The notes beneath the pieces were generated by a model. That model searched no databases. It was not told the origin of the DNA and saw nothing but the letters and a program-made list of their open reading frames with translations. DNA of 21,519 nt. Source: a virus. Made by a program: the position numbers and the translations under genes. Shown piece after piece: positions 1 to 6,154 of the stretch (positions within the stretch are counted from its first letter, which is position 1; every line of letters starts with the position of its first letter). Location of the stretch: positions 1 through 21,519 of the IMG/VR virus record IMGVR_UViG_3300023175_001272. One strand, 5' to 3'.

Positions 1-1
1 G

Positions 2-394
2 CTGTTGGACGAGGCGTTCCTGGAGCGTTTTGCAATTACCGTTGAGCAGGAGTACCCTACAGCAGCCGTAGAAAAGCGTATCATCCTTAACAAGATGGAC
101 AAGGCTGGCTACAAGGATGAGGACTTTGCTACTCACCTTGTCACTTGGTCTGAGGTTATCCGTAAGACCTTCTTTGAAGGTGCCATAGACGAGCTTGTCA
201 GCACCCGTAGGCTTGAGCACATTGTCAATGCGTATGGTGTGTTCAAGGACAAGCTCAAGGCAATCACCCTGTGTACAAATCGTTTTGACGCTGATACTAA
301 GGCGGCCTTTATTGACTTGTACACTAAGGTTGATCCTTCAAACCCACAGTCCGTTGAGACTGAGGAAACTTCTTCGGACGATGTTGAGTTTTAA
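2..394 (+). CDS. cobS: CobS/MoxR-like AAA+ ATPase, C-terminal part (5' end outside window)
   Basis: The reading frame is open from base 2 and begins inside the protein, so only the last 130 or so residues are present; the TTG at 5 is unlikely to be the real start. The segment LLDEAFLERFAITVEQEYP is the sensor/arginine-finger region seen in MoxR and CobS-type AAA+ ATPases, where a conserved RF precedes a beta strand and a YP turn. It is followed by a helical lid domain and an acidic, Ser/Thr-rich tail ending in DDVEF. T4-like marine phages commonly carry a CobS-like ATPase next to the replication genes, which fits this place upstream of the clamp. CobS proper is a subunit of aerobic cobaltochelatase, but the phage role is unknown. 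Walker motifs lie upstream of the window, so the family call rests on the C-terminal part and context. Confidence 0.7.
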   Translation: MLDEAFLERFAITVEQEYPTAAVEKRIILNKMDKAGYKDEDFATHLVTWSEVIRKTFFEGAIDELVSTRRLEHIVNAYGVFKDKLKAITLCTNRFDADTKAAFIDLYTKVDPSNPQSVETEETSSDDVEF

Positions 395-397
395 TGC

Positions 398-426
398 TTG
401 ACATTGTTCGCAGAAGGTAGTAGTAT
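398..426 (+). promoter_or_regulatory. sigma70-like early promoter
   Basis: TTGACA at 398-403 and TAGTAT at 421-426 are separated by exactly 17 bases. The element is just after the CobS-like stop codon and reads toward the ParB/nuclease gene. The flanking sequence AATGCTTGACATT recurs almost unchanged at the promoter near 17208. Transcription would start near 433, which gives a leader of about 150 bases. Confidence 0.75.
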
Positions 427-467
427 TAAGATATGACAGTGAAGAACAGGTCAAAAAATAGTTTTTC

Positions 468-581
468 GGACATTGATGAGGCCTCAAGTCCTTAAAAAGC
501 AGCCTAGAAAGATCTAGTGTCGAAAACGACAATCCGCCGGGGACTAGCCCGGCATCACAATAACTTTTAAGGAGACATAAT
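468..581 (+). promoter_or_regulatory. structured 5' leader able to hide the ribosome-binding site
   Basis: Four local hairpins follow each other. The first is GGAC-A-TTGA / TCAA-GTCC at 468-491, with one bulged A. The second is CTAGA-AAGA-TCTAG at 504-517. The third is TGTCG-AAAA-CGACA at 518-531. The fourth is GCCGGG-gactag-CCCGGC at 536-553. In addition TCCTTAAAAAG at 489-499 is complementary to CTTTTAAGGA at 564-573, ten pairs with one bulged A. That would close a multibranch structure over hairpins two to four and bury the Shine-Dalgarno sequence AAGGAG (569-574). The first hairpin and this closing helix share bases 489-491, so they exclude each other. A 20-codon open frame (ATG 433, TAA 493-495) ends inside the anti-Shine-Dalgarno strand. 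The structures are seen by complementarity only. Confidence 0.5.
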
Positions 582-1928
582 ATGTCTAATCGCAAGACTA
601 TGTTGTCAGATAACATTTGGTTCGCTGGCACATTAAATCATATTGACGGTATCGCTAAGGTATCAGAACTTCAAAAGCATGAGTCCAATACTTACTTACG
701 AGATTTCGGTGTAACACAAGATGTCTTAGATGACTTCAATAATCTGAAAACTTCTATTGAAAAAAACGGACTACGTGTAGCAATAAAAATCCTCTCAGGC
801 ACTTGGCTTATGATAGGTGGTCACACACGCCTCAAAGCACTAATTGAATTGGGCGTGGATAATATACCTTTTGTATATGTAGACAGGCCTGATGAAATTG
901 TAGAGCTCTTTGGAGAAGAGGGTGAAGTAGATGCAAATCATCCTGCTATTTTACAGATGTTGGCTGATGATAACATTACTGTAAAGGTTGAGACTATTGC
1001 TAGATATAAAGCAGTGCGTTTCACTATGGAGCAGAAGGAAAGGTATGAGGGCCGTGAGTGTACAAACGCAGAGATTCGTACTTTTTGTGGGAATGCTAAT
1101 CTAGCATTTCAAACTTATTTGAAACTTGATCTTTTAGAAAACGGTGGGACATTTAGAGTATACGGAAAAAATAAAGCTCCGGTATATTTAGAAAACCGTA
1201 AAAAGGATCTTTTCCGTGAGCTGGAGCAAGGCAAAGAAGGCAAGACTGTGGCTGGACAATTTAAGTCCATGCTTGAAGATTACAAATTGCTTAACGATCC
1301 TAATTATAAGCTATATGACCGAGATTCAAAACTTGAGAAATTGCTTGAAAAGGTTGACTATGAAACAGTATCAGCTAAAGTGAACGAGGAGATTTCAAGG
1401 ATATCAGATCGTTCCTGGTTTGTGAATACTGATTTAAATTTCAAATCAGCTACTTCACATCATATACTTGTAGATACTTTTGTTACTACGTTTAATGATT
1501 TAGGTTCTAAAGATTATTTCGCAGTAGCCGTTGAAAATCAAGGACGTTATGACATTCACTTTAAATCCGGTGGCACTGTAGTAAATACTTTAGAAGTTAA
1601 GACTACAATTCAGGAAGGGTGGGCATCAGCAACCGAGAAGTATGGATATGCTTTATTGTTCAAGTTTTCTCCAAAGTTAGATCGTTGTTTCCTACACGTT
1701 TCATACTTGGATGTTAATTGGCTCGATAATAAAGGTCAGCGCTTGTGGAAAAAAGGTGGGGGTGTTGCTGCTCTTAGCAAGCGTGACTTGTTAGACTATT
1801 TGAAATATCCTCAGGGTCTTCCTTTTGAGAATAGAAAGGATACTCCTTGGTATGTCCAGGCTATTGGTGACTTGTACTATGAAAACAATAGCAAAGTAAT
1901 TATTTCAACAATACCTTTCGGTGCCTAG
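582..1928 (+). CDS. ParB-like N-terminal domain protein with putative PD-(D/E)XK nuclease C-terminus
   Basis: This is a 448-residue protein with ATG 582 behind AAGGAG at 569-574. Residues 50-105 resemble the ParB/Srx fold: a segment offering values to vary (LRVAIKIL), then GGHTRLKALIELG at 79-91, then IPFVYVD. That box is the nucleotide-binding region of ParB-type CTPase/nuclease domains. The middle is helical and charged. Near the C-terminus, D324 in RYDIHF and E338-V-K340 in LEVKTT are spaced as in PD-(D/E)XK nucleases, followed by alternating beta strands (ALLFKF, CFLHVSYL). The arrangement suggests a DNA-recognition or NTP-binding module joined to a nuclease, possibly acting on host or rival DNA, but no family was identified for the C-terminal half. 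The gene looks more AT-rich than the core replication genes and has its own promoter and leader, as expected for an acquired accessory gene. Confidence 0.65.
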   Translation: MSNRKTMLSDNIWFAGTLNHIDGIAKVSELQKHESNTYLRDFGVTQDVLDDFNNLKTSIEKNGLRVAIKILSGTWLMIGGHTRLKALIELGVDNIPFVYVDRPDEIVELFGEEGEVDANHPAILQMLADDNITVKVETIARYKAVRFTMEQKERYEGRECTNAEIRTFCGNANLAFQTYLKLDLLENGGTFRVYGKNKAPVYLENRKKDLFRELEQGKEGKTVAGQFKSMLEDYKLLNDPNYKLYDRDSKLEKLLEKVDYETVSAKVNEEISRISDRSWFVNTDLNFKSATSHHILVDTFVTTFNDLGSKDYFAVAVENQGRYDIHFKSGGTVVNTLEVKTTIQEGWASATEKYGYALLFKFSPKLDRCFLHVSYLDVNWLDNKGQRLWKKGGGVAALSKRDLLDYLKYPQGLPFENRKDTPWYVQAIGDLYYENNSKVIISTIPFGA

Positions 1929-1937
1929 GAGACATTG

Positions 1938-2213
1938 ATGGCTAAGATTGATTATAAGTTTAACGAAGGGGCTCTGCTTGCAGAGCTCCAGGCTTATGTA
2001 GACGCAACGTACGGTGAGCATTATAGCCGTAACAGGTTTCAGTCCTCGGAGTTTATCATGGACTGTGGACACGGCATGGGATTCTTTCTCGGCAATGTCC
2101 TCAAGTATACTCAGCGATACGGTAAGAAGGACGGTCACAATAGAAAAGACCTACTAAAAATCTTACATTATGCACTTTTAGCTTTGAATGAACATGACCA
2201 GGATTATAAATAA
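1938..2213 (+). CDS. DUF3310-family small protein
   Basis: This 91-residue protein starts at ATG 1938, five bases after AGGAGA (1927-1932); a TTG three bases upstream is a weaker choice. The C-terminal half contains GNVLKYTQRYGKKDGHNRKDLLKILHY, the signature of DUF3310 proteins found in many phages: a GN-x-x-KY-x-x-R motif, a K-x-G, and a K-D-L-x-K helix ending in a Tyr. DUF3310 members are small, predicted cytoplasmic and linked with nucleotide metabolism genes in some phages, but their activity is not established. It lies nine bases after the ParB/nuclease stop and is probably co-transcribed with it. A late-type box overlaps its last codons. Confidence 0.75.
   Translation: MAKIDYKFNEGALLAELQAYVDATYGEHYSRNRFQSSEFIMDCGHGMGFFLGNVLKYTQRYGKKDGHNRKDLLKILHYALLALNEHDQDYK
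2205..2212 (+). promoter_or_regulatory. T4-type late promoter box
   Basis: TATAAATA, the T4 late consensus, overlaps the last codons and stop of the DUF3310 gene. It sits 33 bases before the ATG at 2245, leaving room for a short leader with AGGAG. The octamer can also arise from the codons Tyr-Lys-stop, so coding coincidence is possible. Confidence 0.5.
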
Positions 2214-2244
2214 GAGTAAACTAACCTATTATTAGGAGAAAACA

Positions 2245-2550
2245 ATGGCGTACAAAGTACAAATCTCTGTCACTAGACCAAATACTGAAGTAGATCTGGC
2301 TACAACACTAAGGATGGATGAAGCGGATACTACAGTTATACCTGAGTTGCTTACTGCAACTGGTGGTACTAGAGAATATTCAAGATCAGATGATAATCTG
2401 ACTACCTATGCAGTATATACTTTTGCGGATATAGATGCCTGGTTGAATTTTTATAATCAAGCGCTACCTGTTTGGAATAGGAACAATACTGTTGAAAACG
2501 CAAACAACGCAGGCGTGACCATAGATGTCACCGTTATTGAAAACACTTGA
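2245..2550 (+). CDS. small phage protein of unknown function
   Basis: This 101-residue protein starts at ATG 2245 behind TTAGGAGAAAAC, a strong ribosome-binding site. I do not recognise the family. The sequence suggests a compact alpha/beta fold: a beta strand at the start (YKVQISVTRP), a TTLRMDEADT turn, a Thr/Ser-rich middle, a strand with YAVYTFADIDAWLNFYNQ running into a helix, and a C-terminal strand (GVTIDVTVIE). Acidic and Thr-rich composition with no Cys argues for a soluble protein. It stands between an early unit and the clamp promoter and may be read from the late box at 2205, which would suggest a structural or late role; that is inference. Confidence 0.7.
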   Translation: MAYKVQISVTRPNTEVDLATTLRMDEADTTVIPELLTATGGTREYSRSDDNLTTYAVYTFADIDAWLNFYNQALPVWNRNNTVENANNAGVTIDVTVIENT

Positions 2551-2575
2551 CATTCAGTCCTGTTTGTATTATTAT
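2547..2575 (+). promoter_or_regulatory. sigma70-like early promoter of the sliding clamp gene
   Basis: TTGACA at 2547-2552 is followed after 17 bases by TATTAT at 2570-2575. The expected start near 2582 gives a short leader of about 27 bases to the gp45 ATG at 2609. The -35 box overlaps the stop codon of the upstream gene. Confidence 0.75.
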
Positions 2576-2585
2576 ATTATATTAT
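2571..2585 (+). repeat. 15-base AT repeat, copy 1 (clamp leader)
   Basis: ATTATATTATATTAT occurs here, overlapping the -10 box and probable transcription start of the clamp gene. An identical copy lies just upstream of the clamp-loader ribosome-binding site. Both genes belong to the group translationally repressed by RegA in T4, so a shared regulatory role is possible but not shown. Confidence 0.5.
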
Positions 2586-2608
2586 TAACATAGTGAAGGA
2601 ACTATATT

Positions 2609-3268
2609 ATGAAACTGAGCAAGAACACTGTAGACGTTCTAAAGAACTTCTCGCAAATTAATCCTAACATCCTTGTCAAAGCAGGCCAAGAGATTCGCAC
2701 TATTAACTCAGGCAAGAGTGCCTTTGCTAAAGCGACTATCACTGAGGCATTTGACAAGGAGTTTGCTATCTATGACCTCAATGAACTGCTCGCAGTATTG
2801 TCACTAGGTGATGAACCAGAGGTCAGTCTTAATGATGACCACATGACAATCTCGGTTGATAATTTTGGTGAGATTAATTTCTTTTACTCAAAACCTGAAC
2901 TTGTCACAGCTCCCCCTGACAAAGACTTGCCATCATCGGAAGGCTTCTTTACTCATCCATTGACTAATGACAGCCTACAGTTTTGGTTACGTACAGCAGC
3001 TACTATCGCAGCTCCTTTTGTGAGCATTGTAGCAGATGGCACAAACGCTAAGGTTCGTATCACAGACCCTGAGTTGAGTAATGCTACTAAGTTTGAAACT
3101 GTCATTGGTCAGACTGACAAGACGTTTGTAGCACATATTCCTACAGCAAACATTAAACTGATGCCTCAGGACTACACTGTAAATATTCCTAGCTCAGGCG
3201 GCTTTGTTCATTTCAAAGCAAACGATGTTGAGTATTGGATTGCCCTTGACAAATCTTCGGAGTTTTAA
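2609..3268 (+). CDS. 45: DNA polymerase sliding clamp (gp45)
   Basis: This 219-residue protein is close to the 228 residues of T4 gp45. The N-terminus (MKLSKNTVDVLKNFSQINPNI, then LVKAGQEIRTI) and the segment FAIYDLNELLAVLSL are typical of T4-type clamps, which form a ring-shaped trimer that tethers the polymerase and also activates late transcription. The C-terminal half shows the repeated clamp fold, ending in HFKANDVEYWIALDKSSEF. ATG 2609 has AAGGA eight bases upstream. The order clamp, small genes, clamp-loader large subunit, small subunit and RegA matches T4-like genomes. With late-type TATAAATA boxes present in the window, this clamp is the expected late-transcription co-activator. Confidence 0.93.
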   Translation: MKLSKNTVDVLKNFSQINPNILVKAGQEIRTINSGKSAFAKATITEAFDKEFAIYDLNELLAVLSLGDEPEVSLNDDHMTISVDNFGEINFFYSKPELVTAPPDKDLPSSEGFFTHPLTNDSLQFWLRTAATIAAPFVSIVADGTNAKVRITDPELSNATKFETVIGQTDKTFVAHIPTANIKLMPQDYTVNIPSSGGFVHFKANDVEYWIALDKSSEF

Positions 3269-3270
3269 TT

Positions 3271-3441
3271 ATGGACGGCAAAATGTCATTTACGCTACGT
3301 GAAGTAGCAAATGGTTGGTTACTTGAGATCGATGGTATCGACCATGCAGAATATATCTTTAAGACTACGGGTCCTGCTTTAGGTATGATCCGTAAAGTCT
3401 TGAAGGAAGAAGTAAATCCTTTTGGAGACGATGATGAATAA
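3271..3441 (+). CDS. very small protein between clamp and clamp loader
   Basis: This 56-residue frame starts at ATG 3271, two bases after the clamp stop codon. No clear Shine-Dalgarno site is visible except purines inside the clamp's final codons (TTCGGAG), eight bases or so upstream, which suggests translational coupling. The protein has the pattern of a small beta/helix fold: MSFTLREVANGWLLEIDG (two strands), AEYIFKTTGPALGMIRKVLKEE (strand and helix), then an acidic tail FGDDDE. I do not know its function. Similar very small genes occur at this position in T4-like phages, and the frame is clean and packed between genes, so it is probably real. Confidence 0.65.
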   Translation: MDGKMSFTLREVANGWLLEIDGIDHAEYIFKTTGPALGMIRKVLKEEVNPFGDDDE

Positions 3442-3547
3442 AGAAGAAAAAGAAGTAGATGTAAAAAAAGAAGAACAGCAGGAAGAAGTCCGTCACATTG
3501 AATTGACTATTGAAGATAATACGGAAGTCAAAGAAAAGCTAGGTTAA
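3431..3547 (+). CDS. very small charged protein
   Basis: This 38-residue frame begins at ATG 3431 (or the second ATG at 3434) and overlaps the preceding gene by eleven bases. GGAGA at 3424-3428 is a ribosome-binding site at the right distance. The product is almost entirely Lys and Glu in its first half and then EVRHIELTIEDNTEVKEKLG, so it is likely a charged coil or an intrinsically disordered peptide. No function is recognised. Low sequence complexity lowers confidence, but it fills the gap between the previous stop and the gp44 leader. Confidence 0.5.
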   Translation: MMNKEEKEVDVKKEEQQEEVRHIELTIEDNTEVKEKLG

Positions 3548-3548
3548 A

Positions 3549-3563
3549 ATTATATTATATTAT
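3549..3563 (+). repeat. 15-base AT repeat, copy 2 (clamp-loader leader)
   Basis: ATTATATTATATTAT is identical to the copy at 2571-2585. Here it directly precedes the GGAG ribosome-binding site (3564-3567) of gp44, the kind of position where a translational repressor binds. Confidence 0.5.
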
Positions 3564-3574
3564 GGAGTTTGTGA

Positions 3575-4507
3575 ATGGAACATTTTTTATGGGTAGAGAA
3601 GTATCGTCCCAAGTCTATTGAAGAATGTATCCTGCCCGAATCAATCAAAAGCACGTTCAAGGAATTTCTCTCTAAGGGTGAAGTTCCTAACCTGCTTCTG
3701 TGTGGTACAGCAGGTACAGGTAAAACTACAGTAGCACGAGCCCTGTGTGAAGAACTAGGTAGTGACTATATCATTATCAATGGTTCAGATGAGGGTCGTC
3801 AAATTGATACACTGCGAACTAAGATCAAACAGTTTGCTAGTGGTATGTCTTTTCTCGGCAAGCCTAAGGTTGTAATCATAGATGAGGCTGACTATCTAAA
3901 CAGGGAGTCAGTACAACCTGCTCTCAGGGCTTTTATTGAGTCCTTCTCTGATAACTGTCGCTTCATATTCACTTGTAACTACAAACAAAAGATCATCACT
4001 CCTCTACACAGCAGGACTACGGTGATTGACTTTGGTTCACAAAAGGCAGACAAGGCTAAACTCGCCTCTTCCTTTATGAAGCGTATGCAGTTTATTCTCA
4101 AGGCAGAAGGCGTTGAGTATGTAGACAAGGTGTTGGCTGAACTGTTGATGAAACACTATCCTGACTACAGGAGAATCATAAACGAACTACAGCGATACAG
4201 TAGCTCTGGTGTTATTGACGAAGGTATCCTCAGCAACATAGGTGAGATCAATACAAAAGAACTTGTTTCAGCAATGAAGGAGAAGGACTGGAAGAAGATG
4301 CGTCAGTGGGTTGCTAACAATGTTGAGTCAGACCCTCAAGGTATTTTCAGATACATCTATGACAGTTTGATTCCTGAAGTTGAGACTGTTCCTCAAATGG
4401 TTATACTGATTGCTGATTATCAATACAAGTCAGCGTTTGTTGCAGATCAGGAAATCAATCTGACTGCTTGTCTGACTGAACTGATGGCGAGTATGAAATT
4501 TAAATGA
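3575..4507 (+). CDS. 44: clamp loader large subunit, AAA+ ATPase (gp44)
   Basis: This 310-residue protein (T4 gp44 has 319) loads the clamp onto primed DNA together with gp62. The N-terminus WVEKYRPKSIEECILP is the family signature. Walker A is GTAGTGKTT at 44-52 and Walker B is KVVIIDEAD at 98-106. Sensor 1 is in RFIFTCNYKQKIITPLHSR, and the SRC motif of clamp loaders reads S146-R147-T148, keeping the arginine finger while replacing Cys. The C-terminal part is the helical collar. ATG 3575 is preceded by GGAG with seven bases of spacing. The stop codon overlaps the next gene's start (ATGA), and the partner gp62 is displaced by one inserted gene. Confidence 0.95.
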   Translation: MEHFLWVEKYRPKSIEECILPESIKSTFKEFLSKGEVPNLLLCGTAGTGKTTVARALCEELGSDYIIINGSDEGRQIDTLRTKIKQFASGMSFLGKPKVVIIDEADYLNRESVQPALRAFIESFSDNCRFIFTCNYKQKIITPLHSRTTVIDFGSQKADKAKLASSFMKRMQFILKAEGVEYVDKVLAELLMKHYPDYRRIINELQRYSSSGVIDEGILSNIGEINTKELVSAMKEKDWKKMRQWVANNVESDPQGIFRYIYDSLIPEVETVPQMVILIADYQYKSAFVADQEINLTACLTELMASMKFK

Positions 4508-5229
4508 ACGTAATATATGAAGACGAGACGGTAAGAATTTTCTATGAACCGGGTGAAGGAAAGAACACTCTGGTTTGTTGTTCTGGTGTAGACTTTGATG
4601 TATTTGGATTTGAATCTGTACAAAAATACACCCCTGAAAATGCTAGCAGGCCCGAGTTTGTAAAAGTTACTTCAGGAATGGGAGATAGATTTTGGATTAT
4701 AGACAAGACAAGATCATGGGGAACTTTTATTGATTGGAATCATGTTAGTAATATTATCTCTCCTTACTTTGAAGGAAAGCACGTAGCTGTTTTAGGAAGT
4801 TGCATGGGAGGCACAAACGCTATTAAGTTTGCCTATCATGCTGACATACACCGAGTTATAGTTTTTACACCGATATGGAGCATACATCCTGAGGTTATGC
4901 CGAATACAGATTTTGATTATAGAATTCGTAATCTAAGAAAATTAGTGTATCCCTATTGGAGAAGTTTAGAAGGTATGTTTAGACCAATGACCACATATCT
5001 AATGTTTTGGACTCCGGATCCATTTGATATAGATCACATGGTAATGTACCCCACAGATACTAATATCAAAAAATTTTTTCTTAGAGACAGCCCTCATAGT
5101 GTAGCCAAATGGATACGCGGATATGGTATTCTTCCAGAGGTATTGGGTATGTGTGTTAACGCAGAAGACCCCCACTTAGAAATCTCAAAACTTTTAGATA
5201 AGGCAGATATTTTACATGAGTTATTTTAA
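4504..5229 (+). CDS. alpha/beta-hydrolase-like protein inserted between gp44 and gp62
   Basis: This 241-residue protein starts at ATG 4504, overlapping the gp44 stop by four bases. The nucleophile elbow reads G98-S99-C100-M101-G102-G103 after the strand HVAVL, so by the small-X-Nuc-X-small rule the nucleophile would be Cys100, as in dienelactone-hydrolase-type enzymes, rather than Ser. Candidate acid residues lie in TPDPFDIDH (172-177), and H198 in RDSPHSVAKWI suits the catalytic His. The early segment LVCCSGVDF may form the oxyanion region. No signal peptide is seen. The substrate is unknown. Similar single-domain hydrolases occur near glycan-synthesis genes, and this genome carries several sugar-related genes, so a glycan or ester substrate is possible. 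The gene looks AT-richer than its gp44 and gp62 neighbours, in keeping with insertion. Confidence 0.6.
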   Translation: MNVIYEDETVRIFYEPGEGKNTLVCCSGVDFDVFGFESVQKYTPENASRPEFVKVTSGMGDRFWIIDKTRSWGTFIDWNHVSNIISPYFEGKHVAVLGSCMGGTNAIKFAYHADIHRVIVFTPIWSIHPEVMPNTDFDYRIRNLRKLVYPYWRSLEGMFRPMTTYLMFWTPDPFDIDHMVMYPTDTNIKKFFLRDSPHSVAKWIRGYGILPEVLGMCVNAEDPHLEISKLLDKADILHELF

Positions 5230-5668
5230 AGAGTTTGGTCCTCCTGTTGAGGAAGTAGACGAAAAAGAATACGTTGAAAAGATTAAAAAGTTAAGTCCCT
5301 TTGACTATTTAAACACTATAACTTACACTAAAAAAGATTTAATGACAGAGGACAATGAGTCACAGTATCCTGCCTTTATCATAAACAGAGGACTAGGGTT
5401 CGGTGCTGATACTGTCATAGCAGCTAACGAAATGAACAGCAGAACACATATTGATTATCGTATGCAGTATGATTTTCTACGTGCTGTGATACGTAGGTCG
5501 AAAAGATATAACAAGTGGATCAAGGCAGAGGAGAGCAATCTCGAAGCAGTGAAGGAATACTTTGGCTACAGTTATAACAAAGCTAAAGAGGCACTGACAC
5601 TTCTGTCCGACAAAGAGATAGCTGAGATCAAGGGTTGGTTAGCGACCGCTAAAGGCGGCAAATTATAA
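5216..5668 (+). CDS. 62: clamp loader small subunit (gp62)
   Basis: This 150-residue protein is shorter than T4 gp62 (187). The order of conserved pieces fits the family: SPFDYLNTITYTKKDL, then YPAFIINRGLGFGADTVIAANEMN, then a helix with QYDFLRAVIRRSKRYNKWIKAEE, and a C-terminal YSYNKAKEALTLLSDKEIAEIKGWLATAKGG. gp62 is the single non-ATPase subunit that completes the ring with four gp44 subunits. ATG 5216 lies within the last codons of the hydrolase-like gene, a 14-base overlap, so it is probably translated by coupling. In T4, gp44 and gp62 are directly adjacent and overlap; here one gene separates them. Confidence 0.9.
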   Translation: MSYFKEFGPPVEEVDEKEYVEKIKKLSPFDYLNTITYTKKDLMTEDNESQYPAFIINRGLGFGADTVIAANEMNSRTHIDYRMQYDFLRAVIRRSKRYNKWIKAEESNLEAVKEYFGYSYNKAKEALTLLSDKEIAEIKGWLATAKGGKL

Positions 5669-5671
5669 ATA
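5664..5671 (+). promoter_or_regulatory. T4-type late promoter box before regA
   Basis: TATAAATA overlaps the gp62 stop region and lies 45 bases upstream of the regA ATG. It leaves a short AT-rich leader with GAAAGG. A late-type box before regA would let the repressor be made when early messages must be shut off. Confidence 0.6.
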
Positions 5672-5715
5672 CCTTAGTTACTATGAAAAATAATTAATAA
5701 CGAAAGGTGTATGAA

Positions 5716-6138
5716 ATGATTGACCGAGATAATTTTTTTGACATAGATTATCCCGACTACCAACCCTTAGAAATTTTGTTAGAGGATCCTGAGAACTTTT
5801 TGAAGATCAAGGAGACACTTTCACGTATTGGTGTGGCTTCAAAAAAGGACAACACATTATACCAGTCCTGTCATATCCTGCACAAGCAGGGTAGATACTT
5901 TATCACACACTTCAAGGAGTTGTTTGCTCTGGACGGCAAAGATGCTGACTTTATGGATAACGATTTAGAAAGACGAAATACTATAGCAAAGCTGCTACAA
6001 GACTGGGGCTTGCTGAAGATAGTAACAAATATTGATGAGACGGCCATGGCGCCTCTCAGTCAAATTAAAATTATTTCCTATAAGGAAAAAGGAGATTGGA
6101 ACTTAGTTCCAAAATATAACATCGGCAAAAAGCGCTAG
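5716..6138 (+). CDS. regA: RegA translational repressor
   Basis: RegA binds the initiation regions of early phage messages and blocks translation. The 140-residue product aligns by eye along nearly all of T4 RegA (122 residues): EDPENFLKIKETLSRIGVASKKDNTLYQSCHILHKQGRY, then HFKELFALDGK, then RRNTIAKLLQDWGLLKIV, and the C-terminal LVPKYNIGKK. It carries about 17 extra residues at the N-terminus (FFDIDYPDYQP). The start chosen is ATG 5716 with GAAAGG at 5702-5707; a GTG at 5707 overlaps that site and is less likely. The gene follows gp62 as in T4. Targets in this phage may include the clamp and clamp-loader messages. Confidence 0.94.
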   Translation: MIDRDNFFDIDYPDYQPLEILLEDPENFLKIKETLSRIGVASKKDNTLYQSCHILHKQGRYFITHFKELFALDGKDADFMDNDLERRNTIAKLLQDWGLLKIVTNIDETAMAPLSQIKIISYKEKGDWNLVPKYNIGKKR

Positions 6139-6142
6139 ATGT

Positions 6143-6150
6143 TATAAATA
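6143..6150 (+). promoter_or_regulatory. T4-type late promoter box before hsp20
   Basis: TATAAATA begins four bases after the regA stop codon and lies 106 bases upstream of the Hsp20 ATG. It therefore gives a leader of about 100 bases, enough for the structured element described at 6155-6256. Confidence 0.65.
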
Positions 6151-6154
6151 TACG

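Noticed and set aside
471-530. Hammerhead-ribozyme-like pieces (TTGATGAG and CGAAAAC)
   Set aside because: The essential C of CUGAUGA is replaced and the required three-stem arrangement with a cleavage triplet cannot be drawn.
3503-3545. TTGACT at 3503-3508 as a promoter for the clamp loader
   Set aside because: No -10 box is present at 16-18 bases; the AT-rich stretch near 3549 is too far away.
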